Of a stretch of DNA of 64,000 nt, positions 38,480-49,978 are shown in pieces (position 1 is the stretch's first letter; each line of letters opens with the position of its first letter). Source of the DNA: Elgaria multicarinata webbii (Eukaryota; Chordata; Lepidosauria; Squamata; Anguidae); the NCBI RefSeq assembly GCF_023053635.1, contig NC_086178.1, positions 98,254,226-98,318,225 on the forward strand, in the 5' to 3' direction. Under the pieces are notes generated by a model. That model made no database searches, was not told the origin of the DNA, and saw only the letters and a program-made list of their open reading frames with translations. The position numbers and the translations under genes are program-made.

Positions 38480-39762
38480 TGTGAAAACAGTATTAAAGAT
38501 AAAATCAAGTTTATAGAAGGACAATTCCTGCTGAAGGCAGATCAGCATGGCTTCTGCCAATGCTAAGTCTTGTCTCACCTTTTAGACTTCTTTGAGAGTG
38601 TCAACAAGCAGGCAGATAGGTGTGATCTGGTAAACAGAGTGTACTTGTACTTTCAAAATTCATGACAAAGTTCCTCATGAAAAAGCCCTGAGCAACCTCA
38701 GTAGTCATAGGAGAAGAGGAGAGGTCCTCTTACGCATCAGTAACTGGTAGAAGAGGAAGCAGAGCTCGGGAATAAATGGACAGTTCTTGCAACGGCGGAT
38801 GTAAACAGATCCCCAAGATATGTACTGGGACCAGCGCTTTTTAAGTTGTTCATAAATGATCTGGATTGAGGGCTGAATAGTGAGGTAGCCAAGTTTGTTG
38901 TTGGCACAATTACTTAAAGTGGTTAAAACAAAAAATGATCACTCCAAACTGAGTGAGTAGGCATTAAAATGGCTAATGCGGTGTAGTGGCTAAAGTGTTG
39001 GACTGGGAGCCGGGAGATCAGGGTTCTAGTCCCCACTCGGCCATGGAAACCCTCAGGGTGACGTTGGGCCAGTCACAGACTCTCAGCCCAACCTACCTCA
39101 CAGGGTTGTTGTTGTGAGGATAACATGGAAAGGAGGAGGGTTATGTACATTGCCTTGGGTTCCTTTGAGGAATAAAGGCGGGATATAAATGTAAATAATA
39201 ATAAATGTAGTTTGATGGATGCAAATGACATGTTAAAAGAATATTGTAGAGCTGGAAAAGGAGGAGGAGGAGGAGGAAAGACCAACCAAATGATCAAGGG
39301 AAGGGAGCAACTTTTTATCTTAGTAAAAAGGCTAAAAAGTGAGGGCACTGTAGAAGTGCATAAAAATATGCATTATGTGGGGAAAGTGGAAAGGGAGAAT
39401 CTCCCTCCTCCCCCATAATAATAGAACCTGGGGTCATGCGATGAAGCTCTACTTCATGGAACACATAGGTAAACTATGGAATATTCTACCAGAAGATGTA
39501 GTGATAATCACCAACTTGGATGCCTTTAAAAGGCATTAGGCCAATTCAGGGAGGATACTGCTATCAATGGTTACTTCTCATGATGGTTAAAATTGCTTCC
39601 AGAGGCAATGTGCTGGAGAATATGAACAGGAGGGTGCTATTGCACTCATGCCGTGCTTAGAGGCTTCCCATAGGTATCCAGTTAGCCACTATAGGAACAG
39701 AATGCTAGTCTAACTAGGTCTTCAGACTGATCCAGCAGGGCTGGTCTTATGTTCTTATGGTA
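38480..39762 (+). mobile_element. CR1 LINE, RT to 3' end, interrupted by a SINE
   Basis: Degenerate RT fragments: LLDFFESVN and VLGPALFKLFINDLD (the block before the catalytic motif), then FVVGTIT in place of FADDTKL. After the SINE, EYCRAGKGG, VERENLPPPP and a 3' region with caccaacttggatgccttta and ctgatccagcagggctggtc. The end word is atgttcttatgg. Many stops; old. Confidence 0.85.
38979..39203 (+). mobile_element. tRNA-derived SINE nested in CR1
   Basis: A-box-like gtgtagtggctaaagtgttg, B-box-like gggttctagtccccactcgg, then cacagactctcagcccaacc, tacctcacagggttgttgtt and an end aaaggcgggatataaatgta. AATG stands on both sides (38975-38978 and 39204-39207), and CR1 sequence is continuous across it. 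Confidence 0.9.
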
Positions 39763-41710
39763 GGCAGGCTTTGCTCAGACTTTAAAGTTTCCCCCAAGTA
39801 CAACCATTTATTTTTCCCCATTAAAAATTGACAACCATTCACTTATATGGGAGAAAGTAAAACAGTGCACTTGGGGTATGGATGGAATGGATGTTAGAAC
39901 AACTCACTTCTGGTGACAGTAGTGTTTGAAAACAAGCTTTCCCCACCAAATGTGCCCCATTGTTCAGTCTTTTTACACTGCTCATGGAACTTGGTTAGAT
40001 CCCTTACTTTCTGAACCTCACCCTGTCTGCCTAGCCCCATCCTGTTTTGCATTTCTTGGCCATGGTACATGTGATGTTCTAGTGTTACTCCACACATGCT
40101 GAACTGAAGGCTTCAGAGTCTGAGATTTTCCAATGGTGTAGAAATTAAAATGGTGTACACAATGGGATGAGAACATCTTCAAGTCTCACAGGTAAACATC
40201 TCAATTAAATTAGCCCTGGCTTATCTCTGCCCTTTGCTGAGTAATATAACCTGAGAAAATTGGGAGAAGTAGGTAGGTGGTGCGTGTAGCTTTCTTCGTG
40301 TTGCCTCTCGTATGGCTGGAGGGCATGGGAAGCATCAGCGAGAATGAGCACAAAGCAGCTTCAAGCTTTCTGCCACCTGCTATTTTGTATCTAGAAACAA
40401 CTTCAATTGTGGTTGTCAACAGGAAGGGAGAGAGAGTGTGTCACCTACTATGCGCATAAATCTAGAGTTAAGAGGGTGAAGGAGCAGCTGCAATAGTAAA
40501 TCAGCTGGCACACACTTGGTATAGCGTGAATTGGTTATGGTAACCTGCATAGTGTGTGTATAGCAAAGCAGAGAGAAGGTCAATCTGTGATAACGCAGAT
40601 TTAGGCCTTTAACAGTGCAACCCTACATATAATGACTTGGAAGTAAGTCCTTCTGAAATCTCTGAGACTTCTTAGTATATGATTTTAGGATTGTCTAAAA
40701 GCTTACCTGCCTCAATCACTGGCTTTACTTCCAATATCAGCTGAAGGAAAAATTACACGAGGGGCCAACTTTATGTGTGTGCATGAGGTGGGTGGATGCT
40801 GGTGAGGGGAGAGCTCAGCACCCCTGACCCACAAGCACAAATTAGGTGTTTTAACACATGATTGTGGCTGGCTCATGTTTAAAGATGTAGGTTTGTTGTG
40901 GTCATGTGTCCTTTGAGCCAGAAACTAAGGATTAGAATGGTTTGCCATATGGCATTTGGTGCGGGGTGCACTGTCTCCAACCCCAGAAGGGATTTTATGA
41001 GCCATCCTACGATACCTGGGATTGCTCTCTTAATTAGCAAATTTTGAGAAAGGAGTAGTCTTGGCAAAGGTATGATTCAGTACTGATCTTATCTAGCTTG
41101 AAAGGTGTATGTTTAAGCCTTGTTTGTATATTTTCATTTGTTAGGAATGTTTAGTAACTGATGGAACGATAGATAATATTAACCCTGAGGTAATCTCTAC
41201 ACAGAAACTGTGTAAGCATGCTCTAATTTTGGAATGATTTCCCTTCTTAACACCTAGTTTCTCATAGGCCTGTGTACCTCTTAGCTGAAGAGCACATACA
41301 GAGCTGAATATGAAATTTGTTATTTGAATAAGAGCTCTCTGTTTAAATTATTAGGACTGGAAGCCTTTGATAACAAGAAATGTTTAGGAAATTCTATTTC
41401 CTGTTAAGCTACTAAGATCTTGAAATCTATAGAAATGCTCTTTAAAAAAATGCAATGTATTTTGATGTGCTGTAAAAAGTGTATTTTAATGAGAAGTGGT
41501 TCAAAATATTTTTTTCCTTTACTAATTCTTGTTAGTAGAAAACCAAAGATTAATCCTACCCAAAATAATTTCTGGTGTACCCCTTATTTGTAGTGTATTG
41601 ATCAGCTATAGAGACTTAGCTGGCAGCCAAACGATTCCTAAATACTCAGCAAAGACCAATTTCATTACAGTTGAACAGTTCTTGATCCTGGCCATGAGCA
41701 CTGAATACTG
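39763..41710. other. Intergenic, little recognised
   Basis: No gene. About 40610-40690 resembles the short reptile MITE (cagtgcaaccctacatataa with gattttaggattg). Confidence 0.45.
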
Positions 41711-41911
41711 ACTGGGTTCACACGACACAACAACCCATCATGGATGCCAATCCATGCTGGACTGTTGTGTTTTGCAAAGCTGGACTGATTCCTGGAGGGT
41801 AGCTTGTATGGGGGCAACAAGCCACCCTAACAACCCTTGTTTTTTTCTAGAGGTTGTTTAACCTATGATGGGTTGGCATGTCATCCAAACCTGGTACTGC
41901 TAACCCATCAT
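41711..41911. mobile_element. Palindromic MITE
   Basis: The left end gggttcacacgacacaacaa followed by cccatcatgg mirrors the right end cctatgatgggttggcatgt followed by catccaaacc. Related to 7.6 and 55.5 kb. Confidence 0.7.
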
Positions 41912-42722
41912 GGGTTGCAGGTAATCGGCTCCAGTAATGTGCGCAAATGTCACTGTATTATTATTATTTTAAAAAAATGTACAAACCACGCTGTTTTTTG
42001 TGCCCTTTCACCCTAGCTGCAGCTATGTTTGACAGCTGCCACTTTCTTTCATAAAGATATGCATTCCACTGTCCTTTCCCTTCCCATTTGCATTAATCGC
42101 TGTCAAACGTAGCTGTGGCGATGCAAAAAGGGGAGTTTCTGTACTATTAACCTTCCTTATCGAAACCTACTTCCATCTGGCAGCTAACCTTAATGCACAT
42201 GAGTTGCATTGCGTCTGGCTCTGACATTGCATGCAAAATGCCTGTAATGAAGCCCCAACAGGTTTTTTGTGTTGTGAAAAGCAGCTTCAGCCAGCTGCAG
42301 ATTTGAGTGGGGAGGGAGAGAGGGACGTCTTAAGCAGTTTCCCCACTCATCATTGCACACACATCCCTGCTGCTTTCTTCCCTGTGGGTTTTTTAAAGGT
42401 ACATTTTATAAAGTTAACAACATCTGGAAGGGGAGGCAGCTGGGTTGATTTTTAAAGTGGGAAATCAGGAAAAGGGATAAGCCTCTTCCTCTCTACTCCT
42501 CTGGCTGAAATTTCAGCCTGATGATGATGATGACGACGATGATGATTAAAGTCAAGGTTTAATTAGTTTGCCCACATAATGAACAAAGGACCCTTTCTTG
42601 AGCAGGATCTCTGCATGGAGCTATATCCTCCTTGTAACCTATTGGTAGTCTATAAATCCCCTACTCTTTCCTACTACCCTGAATTCTGAAAAGAGTATGG
42701 TCAATTATATCATGGGGCTCAT

Positions 42723-43056
42723 TTACACCAAGCTGGATAGTCCACTATGAAAGCGGTATATAAAAGGCAGGAGCCACATGACTGCTTTATAGCGGTATTG
42801 AACTGCTCTGCAGGATCTACACTACTGCATTATAGAGGAACTGAAGTGCACTGACAACTGCTGGGGCCTATGACACATCTACACTAAGCAGGATATAACA
42901 CTATGAAAGTGGTATGAAAGCAGTATATGGTCTGTGTCATGGGCTCCGACAGTTGTCAGTGCATTTCAATACCACTGCAAAGCAGTAGTGTGGCTCCTTC
43001 CTTTTATATACCGCTTTCATAGTGGAATATCCTGCTTGGTGCAGAAGTTTGGTGTA
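42723..43056. mobile_element. Large foldback element
   Basis: Arms of roughly 120-150 bases: ccactatgaaagcggtatat at 42742 pairs with atataccgctttcatagtgg at about 43006; gcactgacaactgctgggg pairs with tccgacagttgtcagtgc. Terminal ttacacca and tggtgtaa. No coding capacity. Confidence 0.85.
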
Positions 43057-43082
43057 ATCTGTCCATGTTCTCAACAGGAGCA

Positions 43083-43083
<1 letters not shown>

Positions 43084-43139
<56 letters not shown>

Positions 43140-43140
43140 T
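43084..43140. repeat. (AAT)n microsatellite, probably a LINE tail
   Basis: About 18 AAT units leading into tttatttgttacctgg, so it may be the A-rich tail of the minus-strand element that follows. Confidence 0.9.
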
Positions 43141-43385
43141 TATTTGTTACCTGGAACGAGGCAAGGTACAACACAAATGCAAACGCCATAAAATACATAT
43201 AACTAATTAAAACATTTAAAACTAATACATTATTAAAAGCAGCACATTATTAAAAAGGCATTTACCCAGCAATATATAGCCCACTTTCCAACAATTGTTC
43301 TCAAAGCAGGTTACAATGGAAAGAAAAACAAAATATCACATCGATAACACTAAAACATTATAAAAGACAGATTAAAAAGAAAGAA
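43141..43385 (-). mobile_element. Possible LINE 3' ends, minus strand
   Basis: gttacctggaacgaggcaag and, further on, ttctcaaagcaggttacaat resemble L2-type 3' UTR ends read from the opposite strand. Assignment is weak. Confidence 0.4.
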
Positions 43386-43424
43386 ACAACTAGCAGTAAA
43401 ACCTCTTAGGCTGCAGTCTTGCAC

Positions 43425-43515
43425 ATGAACCTTCTAACTGGAGATGGCATGGATCAAACCTAGGACCTTCTGCATGCAAAGCAGGTGCTTTGCCACTGGG
43501 CTATGGCTTCTTCCC
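43425..43515 (-). mobile_element. tRNA-Ala-like SINE head
   Basis: On the minus strand: tagcccagtggcaaagcacc, tgctttgcatgcagaaggtc, ctaggtttgatccatgcca. This is a nearly intact tRNA-like cloverleaf sequence with A and B boxes, then ctccagttagaaggtt. It is SINE-derived, not a functional tRNA gene. Confidence 0.8.
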
Positions 43516-43571
43516 TTAACAGTCTGTACCTGGGCAAGATGGAGGCCCCTGTCATAGCCCACCTTCTAAAG

Positions 43572-44160
43572 CAGGGGTGGGGAAGCTCTTTCAGCCTGAA
43601 GATTGAATTTAGTTTTAGAGTAGTTCTCAGGGAACTGCATTCCAGCATTGGGAAGGGCCAAAGGCAAAAAGGGTAGAGCCAAAATTCTGCTTTTAGCTGG
43701 GCCCGAACTCACCAAAAAATTCCAGTGGAGCCACTGAGGCCGTTGGTAGACCAGGCTATGTCCCGGGCTGATACCCGGGATCGCCCCTGTGCGTCATACA
43801 GGGGATCCTGGGCTCAGGCAGGGATCAACCCTCCCTTGCCCCAGGATAATGGGCACCACTTTTGGCTCGATTTTTCCTGCTGTCTCAGGCTGAGCCCTGC
43901 ACCCATCAGGGGCAGGGTGGGGGGAGTGGGGAAAACTATTTTTTTTAAAAAAAAAAATCTACTCACCTAAACGCACGAGCGTTTGTGCTCATCCGGCCCC
44001 TTTAAGGAAATAAAAAAAATGGCGGACGTGACGGGTCTTTTCTTGACCTCGTGGCGCCTGAGGTGTAGACTACGGCAAGAGCCTGCGATAGTTGCATCGC
44101 GGGCTCTCCCCTCCTCCCGCCCGGATTTTAAGGGAGGTCTAGCAAAGGCCTGAGAAACAA
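43572..44160. mobile_element. MITE fragment followed by a GC-rich TIR element
   Basis: aggggtggggaagctctttc at 43574 is an end of a hAT-like MITE. From 43738 a second element runs from ggccgttggtagaccagg to ggtgtagactacggc (about 44077), imperfectly inverted, with tcccgggctgatacccggga inside. The second is related to the copies at 53.6, 56.9 and 62.5 kb. Confidence 0.55.
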
Positions 44161-44344
44161 GAGGGAAGTATCAGCACGTTTGGGCGTACATTTGTACCCA
44201 ACATTGGGGTTTTTAAAAACAGCCCAATGATGACAAAGTATCTTCAGTGGCCTTCAGGAGCCATAAAATGTTGAATATCAGCTGGAAGAATGGAAAGTCA
44301 GGGAAATGGTGAATTAGCCTGCCTGAACCCTTTGTAATTCATAC

Positions 44345-44456
44345 CAGGGGTGGGAAGAAGATAGATCTCCAGATGTTTTGGACTTCGGCTCCTATAAGAC
44401 CTTACCAGTAGTAGAAGTCTAAAACATCTGGAGATCTACTTTCTGCCCACCCCTAA
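44345..44456. mobile_element. Compact palindromic MITE
   Basis: aggggtgggaagaagataga then tctccagatgttttgga pairs with tctaaaacatctggaga, tctactttctgcccacccct. Only about 30 bases separate the arms. Confidence 0.85.
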
Positions 44457-44911
44457 CTTAAACTAGTATCCTAGAGGAGGGTATAGCTGGTTGACTGACT
44501 GGAACCCTGAACTGCAGCGATCCGATCAGGTGGTGGAGATAGAATGAAACATTTTGTTGCAAGTCTCCCTTGGAAGAATCAATAACTTTCCTACTCTACA
44601 TTTAAAAAAGGACCATTTATTTATAAAATGTTAGTTTGTAAGCCCTCTGGATAGAGATTCTGTTACGTTTTGCAGCTGACATGTTGTTGGCATTATGTAA
44701 GTGTAAAATGGAAAGTCCTTCAATTACCATCCTTAATCATGCAGGAGGTATTTGTAGCTGCAAGTTCTACCAGCTACTACCAAATACGGGCCAAGTAATG
44801 TCAGCATGTTCCTGAGTCATGTCAAAGAATTCAGGAATGTAAGGTTGCTTGTCACCTTCTATTTCCTCTTATTGCTCTGGATTTTTGCACTCAGTTTAAT
44901 GACCCACCAGC

Positions 44912-44953
<42 letters not shown>
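44912..44953. repeat. (CA)n microsatellite
   Basis: About 21 CA units. Confidence 0.95.
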
Positions 44954-44954
<1 letters not shown>

Positions 44955-45229
44955 TGTTCTTCACCTCCTCTTGCATCTTAACAATGAAACATTACAGGCC
45001 ACTTTGTAGAACCCTCTTCCACTGAATTAATAAAATGGTGCGGATCATTTATATGGTTTTTTACTCCATCCCCATGCCAAGGGATCAAGGCAAGCAACAT
45101 CAAAATTAAATAAAAGCCTTAATGGGATTATTGAAACACACATTTTCAATATCAAAATTAAAATTAGTCTTTTGCAGCAATTAAAAATCTATCTAAATAA
45201 ACGTTTAAATAAGGGTGCATCAGGTCATT

Positions 45230-45985
45230 AGGGCAGGGCTCCTGCAGCTTTAACTGTTGTGATGAAATGGGAATTTCACTAGGTGCAGCATGCATACAAA
45301 TGACACCTGCTGAAATTCCTTTTTCAATAGGGCTGTGCACGGACCCCCCGAACCGCTTCGTGGCCCGATCTGCAACATTCGGATTGGGCTGATCTGCTTC
45401 GGGTCGATCCGACCCTCCCCTGCTCCGCTCTGTGGAGTGAGATCCGGAGGGGCAGATCAAGATTTCCCCCCCTTCCCTACTTACTTGCCTCTGCAGCAGA
45501 TGGTGGAGGCAGGTAAGTGGGGAAGGGGGGCAAAATGGGGGCTGAATAAGCCCCCCTCCCCCCACTTACCTGCCTCTGTCGCAGTCCGGCATAGGCTTCA
45601 ACTGAGGGCCAGGCCTCAAACTGGAAGAGCAGACCGCAGCCTGCTCTTCCGGCTTGAGGCCTGGTCCTCAGTTGAAGCGGGCGCCAGACTGCGACAGAGG
45701 CAGGTAAGCCCCCCTCCCTCTGCCAACTTACCTGGCTCTGCTGCTGGAACCACACAGACTGTGGCAGCGCCGGCGCCAGGTGACCCCCCCCCCCACTAAC
45801 CTGCATTCAGAGCTCCGGATGTAGGCGAACCACTTCGCCTCGATCCACAGTGCCCCCGACCTGATTCGGATCCACCTTTGGCGGAGGCGGATCGGGTTGC
45901 TCCGCTCTAGATTCGCGATCTGAATTGGAGCAAAGCACAGCCCTACATTTCAATACAACTGTTAAAGATACAGGAGCCCTGTCCT
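45230..45985. mobile_element. Palindromic MITE interrupted by a TIR element
   Basis: agggcagggctcctgcagct then ttaactgttgtgatgaaat on the left pairs with atttcaatacaactgttaaa then gatacaggagccctgtcct on the right. The insertion at 45330-45947 separates the two halves. Confidence 0.8.
45330..45947. mobile_element. GC-rich hAT-like element with internal palindrome
   Basis: Inverted ends gggctgtgcacgg and gcacagccc. TTTCAATA stands at 45322-45329 and again at 45948-45955, an 8-bp target duplication as in hAT elements. Inside, about 45567-45712 is a near-perfect palindrome (CTTACCTGCCTCTGTCGCAG facing CTGCGACAGAGGCAGGTAAG). A further copy of gaggcaggtaag lies at about 45506-45517. Open frames across it are GC-driven and not credible genes. 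Confidence 0.8.
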
Positions 45986-47175
45986 CCTTTTTAAATGGTC
46001 GCCCTATCTTGCAGTTTCTGTTCTTGCCTCTTTGAAGGGGTGATGGAGCAATCCTTTCTTGCCAGAGGTATTTCTTGAGTGATCCAAACATTTAATGGAG
46101 TCTGTGCAGGAATCCCATAGAAGCCATGATAAAACAAAAGTTTACCAAGTGGAAGTGTACCTTGTTATATTTTATCCTTGTGAATAATTTGCTTGTGAAT
46201 AAATACATGTCCAGGCTAATCACTGTTTCTTTTAAGGTACTGCATTTAAGGATAGCAGGCATTAGCTTTCATTTCATCTCTCTCTGGGAAAAGATTGTGC
46301 TATCAGATTTCTTTCCTGCTGAGTTACTTATTCCATTTCCAAATCCCACTAAACCTTAATGACTAAGGTAAACACAGTGTATGTATTTTGTTTTTTACTC
46401 AGCATTTGAGACTTGAGTGTGTGCATGTGTGTGTGCATATATGCATGTACGCGTGTGAGAGATAACAGTATGTTTTGAAGCAGGTTTTGTTTTGGAAAGT
46501 GGTGTCTCTGATTCTTGGGATTTTTATTTCATTACCTTAAAAGCTACAGAGAAGACTTGTTTCTCCCTTCTACCATTTGATAGGGAAAACTGGCAAGACC
46601 CAGTTAACGTTTATTTGTGTGGAGACTACTGATTTTTCTCATTTGACTTCTTGTACAAAATACATGCACTCTGTACCAAGCATGGGTATATTTAGTATGT
46701 CACTATGGGGGCCTTACGTCATTTCTGCACATTTTAAAGTGAAATGCACTTTAAAAAGAGACATTCATGATATCTTCATACTTGGCAGGATATACACAAA
46801 TTGGGGCATGAATAGCCACATACCTAAAGTCAAATGAGAATTGGCCCTAAATTACTTTGGGTGTTTTCCCAACAAATATATGATCCCATATCCAGAGAAT
46901 CATGGGAGCTGTGGAAGACAGCATACATCCTGTTACCTTCACAGCAACGTAATGACTTGTGTGCTAGGTTCCACACAGGCTACTATGTGAGGAGGGGTGG
47001 GGATGCATATGGTACAATTTTTACCTTGCTGGATGTAGTCTGTTGTACTGCTGATATACATGCCTAAAAATGTTTTCAGTTTATGGATTGCATTTGCTGA
47101 ATCCGGGCAACTTACTGTACTTTAGTTTTCCAAAGATGAGAAGTTCAGGTGTCACCAATGAAGTTCTAAAAATAA
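45986..47175. other. Intergenic, nothing recognised
   Basis: No gene. A stretch at about 46418-46462 alternates purines and pyrimidines (gtgtgtgcatatatgcatgt). Confidence 0.45.
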
Positions 47176-47179
47176 TAAG

Positions 47180-47345
47180 GGGGCAATCCTATTCATGTTT
47201 ACACAGAAAAAAGAAACTGCATGGCTGCAAGGAGGGATGAGTTGTTGGAGTTTTTTTCGGTCTAAACATGCATAGGATTGTGCCTTATGGCTTAAATCCT
47301 ATGCATACTTTCCTGCAAATAAGCCCCATTGATCTCAATGAGTAG
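47180..47345. mobile_element. Short reptile MITE copies
   Basis: ggcaatcctattcatgttta, then aaacatgcataggattgtgc form one inverted pair. A second partial copy is tcctatgcatactttcctgc with aagccccattgatctcaatg. Similar units lie at 57.07 and 62.0 kb. Confidence 0.7.
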
Positions 47346-47917
47346 ATACATATAGCCTTGCACTGCCAAGTGATCCCAAGCCATTTTTTTAACATCCCAC
47401 ATACTAAGTATATTGTGCCTTGTTCCAGGAACATACCTTGAACAACAAACAAGGCATTATTCAGACAAAGGTATGAGACCCATTGTTATCAATTGGTAAT
47501 AGTATTTTAATCATTAATTCATATGAAATATTTATACACTTCCTTTCCTTAAAAAATTTCGAGTTGGTTCATAAATAAGAAGCATAAAATAAAAACCACA
47601 ATAACCAAACAGAGTAGCAGACCCAAGAGATTAAAAAGAAGAAGAAGAAGAAGAAGTTAAAATAACTGCCTATTCCAGGTACCTACTCAGAAGAGGCTCA
47701 GAAGACAGCAACAAGGGAGAGGGCTTTCTTGGGGTGCCCCCCCCCCAATTATGAAATGATCTCCCTAAGGAGGCCACCTGGTGCCAAAATAGCTATCTTT
47801 TCAGTGCCAGGTCAAGACTTTTCTCTTTTCCTAGGCATTTAGCAATGTGTGATGAGATTTTAATTGATCCCGGATCAGTTTTTTAGGTTTGGCTAATTGC
47901 TCAAAGTTGTTTTTAAA

Positions 47918-47918
47918 T

Positions 47919-47962
<44 letters not shown>

Positions 47963-47997
47963 TGCATTTCTATACCGCCCAATAGCCAAAGCTCTCT
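47918..47997 (-). mobile_element. Nested L2 family A tail, inverted
   Basis: (ATTT)n followed by gcatttctataccgcccaat and agccaaagctctct. Only the last 80 bases of an L2 were inserted. Confidence 0.85.
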
Positions 47998-48062
47998 ATC
48001 TGTTGCCTGTTTTTATGACTTTACACTTTGTACATTGTTTTTAATGTTTTAATCTTTTGTAA

Positions 48063-48222
48063 AAGGAAGAGGGGCCGACCAAGGGCAAGATGGATGGATG
48101 ATATTCTGGAGGTGACGGACTCGACCTTGGGGGAGCTAGGGGTGGCGACGGCTGACAGAAAGCTCTGGCGTGGGCTAGTCCATGAAGTCATGAAGAGTCG
48201 GAAGCGACTAAACGAATAAATA
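48063..48222 (+). mobile_element. Nested Bov-B 3' end
   Basis: Encodes KRGRPRARWMDDILEVTDST, LGELGVATADRKLWRGLVHE and VMKSRKRLNE, then TAA and aataacaaaaac. Nearly identical to the copies at 33.8 and 55.0 kb. Confidence 0.93.
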
Positions 48223-48269
48223 ACAAAAACTACTCAGAGAGCTTCAGCTATGGGGTGCTACAGAAATAT

Positions 48270-48318
48270 GATGATGAAGAAGAAGAAGAAGAAGAAGAAG
48301 AAGAAGAAGAAGAAGAAG
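48270..48318. repeat. (GAA)n tract
   Basis: About 15 AAG/GAA units directly after the L2 end, perhaps expanded from its A-rich tail. A shorter (AAG)n lies at 47638-47656. Confidence 0.9.
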
Positions 48319-49424
48319 GCTTCATTTAAATCCTCGTATTGCAATCAGTGGGAATTTTGCATGTTTAACTTTGGTTGAACTGTATCTACAGTAATTAATT
48401 TGGGTCCTCAAAACCAAAAACAAAATAAACATTTTATTTCATGTTTAACATGATATTGTAAAATAATAATAATAATAATTAAAGTGCACTGATAAGTAGT
48501 CTTGTCTAATGCCAGGCTCAAAATAACATTATTTTTCTGTGATAAGGGCAGATGAAAAACATAACATACCGAGAGACACTCGAAAATGTTATCTTAAATC
48601 ACCAGGAGCTTTTGCTGCTAAATGCAGGTTCATGCTCAGTTCGCTCACCATGGTGATTTTCTTACAGCTTTACACACACACCATTCCATCCTTCTAAAAC
48701 AACACTTTGACAACCTGGAAATGATTTTGAAGCATATAACACTTTGTATTTTTTACATATATAATTATGTGATTTGCTACCTTTTAAAATCAATAATCTA
48801 GACACAGAAGATTAAGGTACTTTCTAAAGTAAAGATGCATTCCTGCTGAAACACATCTAATACACAACAATATATTTCAGCTATATTCTCATGAAGTATT
48901 ATGTACTAAATCAGCTGCTAAAGTATTGTTTTCCAAAGGCACTGATAATACATGTGAAAAATGAACTGCCATCTCTCTACTGGCTACTTCTGCCTCCTTC
49001 CACCCTGACAGAGGCCATCAGTTCCAACTGTGATGGAGAGATGTAGCAGTACAGTAATTGCCATCTCCACTTGCTGCTGCTTTTACCAACCTTCCCTTAT
49101 GTGGTTGGAGTGACAGGAAGCCAGTAGATTGATTTCAGCTAGGACCCACCCTGTAAGACCCACAACGTTTGGCTGCTTTACAGACATTTTGAGGAACGTT
49201 GGATCACCAGGCTATGGTCTGGAGGGCCACAAGGCCTTTTTTTTTAAACTGCAAGCATTGCATTTCCATCACAGTTGGTCATTAAGAACCATATAATATT
49301 AAGAATATTATATGGTTTCTTGTTTTTCTTTTCTCTCTCCATCCCTTTCCCCTTCTGCATCATGTCTTTTTAGACTGTACACTTGAGGACAGGAATTGCC
49401 TTGGGGTTGTTTTGCTCTGAAAGC
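48319..49424. other. Intergenic, nothing recognised
   Basis: No gene. AT-rich, with a short inverted repeat accatataatatt / aatattatatggt at about 49288-49316. Confidence 0.45.
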
Positions 49425-49439
49425 TGCTCCAGAAACTTT

Positions 49440-49797
49440 TTCGGCTGAAGAGAAAAATATACACAGTGCATAGTTAAATTATGGAACTCACTACTTCAAG
49501 ATGTAGTGATGGCCACCAATTTGGATGGCTTTAAAAGAGGGTTGGATAAATTCCTAGAGGCAAAGGCTATCAATGGCTACTAGCCCTGATGGTTGTGTGC
49601 TACCTTTAGTATTTGAGGCAGTAAGCCTGTGTGCACCAGTTAGTGGGGAACATGGGTGGGAGGGTGCTATTGCACCATGTCCTGCTTGTTCATCCCTGGC
49701 CGATGGCTGGTTGGCCACTGTGCGAACAGAGTGATGGACTAGATGGACTCTTGGTCTGATCCAGCATGGCACTTCTGATGTTCTTAGGTATAAACTG
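49440..49797 (+). mobile_element. CR1 3' end
   Basis: gatggccaccaatttggatg, atcaatggctactagccctg, aacatgggtgggagggtgct and ggtctgatccagcatggcac, ending atgttctta. Same subfamily as 39.5 and 61.5 kb. Confidence 0.85.
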
Positions 49798-49839
49798 GGC
49801 ATGATGTGGCAAAAGTGGATATGGAGAATTCCCCCCACC

Positions 49840-49934
49840 TTGGGTTTATTCCATGGAGCTGATCAGTGGGAGATTCAGTGCAGATAAAAGGTAGAACTTC
49901 TTCATACAACACCTAGTTAAACTAAATTATTATT

Positions 49935-49978
<44 letters not shown>

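Larger units (their letters stand above)
47690..48262 (+). mobile_element. L2 family A 3' end with two nested insertions
   Basis: Parallel to 52.67-53.03 kb: agaggctcagaagacagcaa, caattatgaaatgatctccc, aggtcaagacttttctcttt, then the 3' UTR, and finally cagagagcttcagctatggg. An inverted L2 tail (about 47918-47997) and a Bov-B piece (48063-48222) interrupt it. Confidence 0.85.

Noticed and set aside
43425-43515. Possible tRNA-Ala gene on the minus strand
   Set aside because: The tRNA-like sequence is fused to a SINE body known from other loci and has mismatches in the stem regions; it is a SINE head.
45335-45799. 154-codon frame with a 109-codon antisense partner
   Set aside because: Caused by the GC-rich palindrome of the TIR element; repeated RPQTGRA-type peptides on both strands mirror the palindrome.
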